A stretch of 13,846 nt of DNA from Deltaproteobacteria bacterium UBA2385 (GTDB lineage Bacteria; Myxococcota_A; UBA796; UBA2385): contig DDSR01000091.1 of the NCBI GenBank assembly GCA_002343455.1, forward strand, positions 1-13,846, given 5' to 3'. The position numbers were made by a program, and so were the translations under genes. The notes below the pieces were generated by a model that had not been told where the DNA came from, did no database searches, and saw only the letters and a list, made by a program, of their open reading frames with translations. Positions within the stretch are counted from its first letter, which is position 1. The number at the start of each line of letters is the position of its first letter. Positions 13,103 through 13,846 of this stretch are shown here, piece by piece.

Positions 13103-13846
13103 ATGCTCGTCGACGGCACCCCCTACCGCACCGTCTGGCTCGAAGGCTCCACCCTCAAGCTCATCGACCAGCCCGCCCTCCCCCACCGCTTCGCCATCGT
13201 CGACATGCCGACCCACCGCGAGACGGCCACCGCCATCACGACCATGATCGTCCGCGGCGCCGGGGCCATCGGCGCGACCGGCGCCTTCGGCATGGCCCAG
13301 GCCGCCCTCGAAGCCCCCGAGCGCGGCTTCCAGGAGTACATCGCCAAGGCCGCCGACCTGCTGGCCAGCACCCGGCCCACCGCCCAGAACCTCTTCTACG
13401 GCATCCGCACCGTCCTTCGCGCCATCGAGTCCGAAGCCGACAACGTCTCGCAGGCCCGCCAGGCCGCCGTCGCCGCCGCCCAGGGCGTGGCCGACGACGA
13501 CGCCGCCTGCTGCGAGGCCATCGGCCGCCACGGCGAGCCCCTCATCCAGGACGGCTTCCGCCTCTCCACCCACTGCAACGCCGGCTGGCTCGCGTTCGTC
13601 GACTGGGGCAGCGCGCTGTCCCCCATGTTCGCCGCCCACCGCGCCGGCAAGAAGATCCACGTCTGGGCCGACGAGACCAAGCCCCGCGGCCAGGGCGCCC
13701 AGCTCACCGCCTGGGAGCTGGTGCACGAGGGCATCCCCCACGCCGTCATCGCCGACAACGCCACCGGCCACTACATGCGCACCGGCCAGATCGACATGGT
13801 CATCGTCGGCAGCGATCGCATCGCCGCGAACGGCGACGTCGCCAAC
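13103..13846 (+). CDS. mtnA: S-methyl-5-thioribose-1-phosphate isomerase (3' end outside window)
   Basis: The first 248 codons are visible and the frame is open at the right edge. MtnA isomerises 5-methylthioribose-1-phosphate to 5-methylthioribulose-1-phosphate in the methionine salvage pathway, and is related to the eIF2B alpha family. Visible motifs are YRTVWLEG (8-15), MIVRGAGAIGATGAFG (48-63), STRPTAQNLFYG (89-100), STHCNAG (155-161) with the catalytic Cys158, WADETKPRGQGAQLTAWEL (188-206), and VGSDRIAANGDVAN (235-248) with Asp238. Cys158 and Asp238 keep the spacing of Cys160 and Asp240 of the B. subtilis enzyme. The loop usually written RGAPAIG reads RGAGAIG here. The ATG at 13103 has GAGGT five bases upstream. 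It is probably co-transcribed with the phosphoesterase gene. Confidence 0.95.
   Translation, partial: MLVDGTPYRTVWLEGSTLKLIDQPALPHRFAIVDMPTHRETATAITTMIVRGAGAIGATGAFGMAQAALEAPERGFQEYIAKAADLLASTRPTAQNLFYGIRTVLRAIESEADNVSQARQAAVAAAQGVADDDAACCEAIGRHGEPLIQDGFRLSTHCNAGWLAFVDWGSALSPMFAAHRAGKKIHVWADETKPRGQGAQLTAWELVHEGIPHAVIADNATGHYMRTGQIDMVIVGSDRIAANGDVAN

Overview
The window is 13.8 kb of very GC-rich bacterial chromosome. Strong third-position G/C preference produces long false open frames on both strands. No tRNA, rRNA, CRISPR array, insertion sequence or phage gene was seen. The housekeeping genes (pepA, rlmE, engB, mtnA), the calcium-repeat lipoproteins and a kinase-like membrane protein suggest a Myxococcota-like (former deltaproteobacterial) or similar high-GC Gram-negative predator or saprophyte. 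That placement is inference; there is no phylogenetic marker strong enough to name a taxon.

Layout, left to right. (1) Bases 1-207: the 3' end of an unidentified plus-strand gene with an Ala/Pro-rich linker and a coiled-coil tail, ending in a 17-bp tandem repeat. (2) Bases 251-3108, minus strand: a two-gene operon of a GH3-family acyl-adenylating enzyme followed by a membrane family-2 glycosyltransferase, coupled by an ATGA overlap. (3) Bases 3237-6550, plus strand: a tail-anchored kinase-fold protein that has lost the HRD catalytic aspartate (predicted pseudokinase), then leucyl aminopeptidase PepA. (4) Bases 6562-7155, minus strand: rlmE, convergent with pepA across a small hairpin. (5) Bases 7227-11343, plus strand: two tandem paralogous lipoproteins of 675 and 673 residues. 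Each has thrombospondin type-3 calcium repeats, then a von Willebrand A domain whose metal-site motifs resemble the integrin-beta I-like domain, then a beta-rich tail. (6) Bases 11337-11945, minus strand: engB, whose stop codon overlaps the end of the second lipoprotein. (7) Bases 12013-13846, plus strand: an LpxH-like metallophosphoesterase and the first 248 codons of mtnA, which runs off the right edge.

Intergenic gaps are all under 135 bp, so no stretch longer than 300 bases lacks a gene. The four housekeeping genes look ordinary. The accessory interest lies in three units: the GH3/glycosyltransferase pair (activation of a carboxylic acid plus sugar transfer, product unknown), the membrane pseudokinase, and the tandem integrin-like lipoproteins, which are probably surface-exposed, calcium-stiffened adhesion or scaffold proteins. 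Nothing in the sequence proves that these three units work together.
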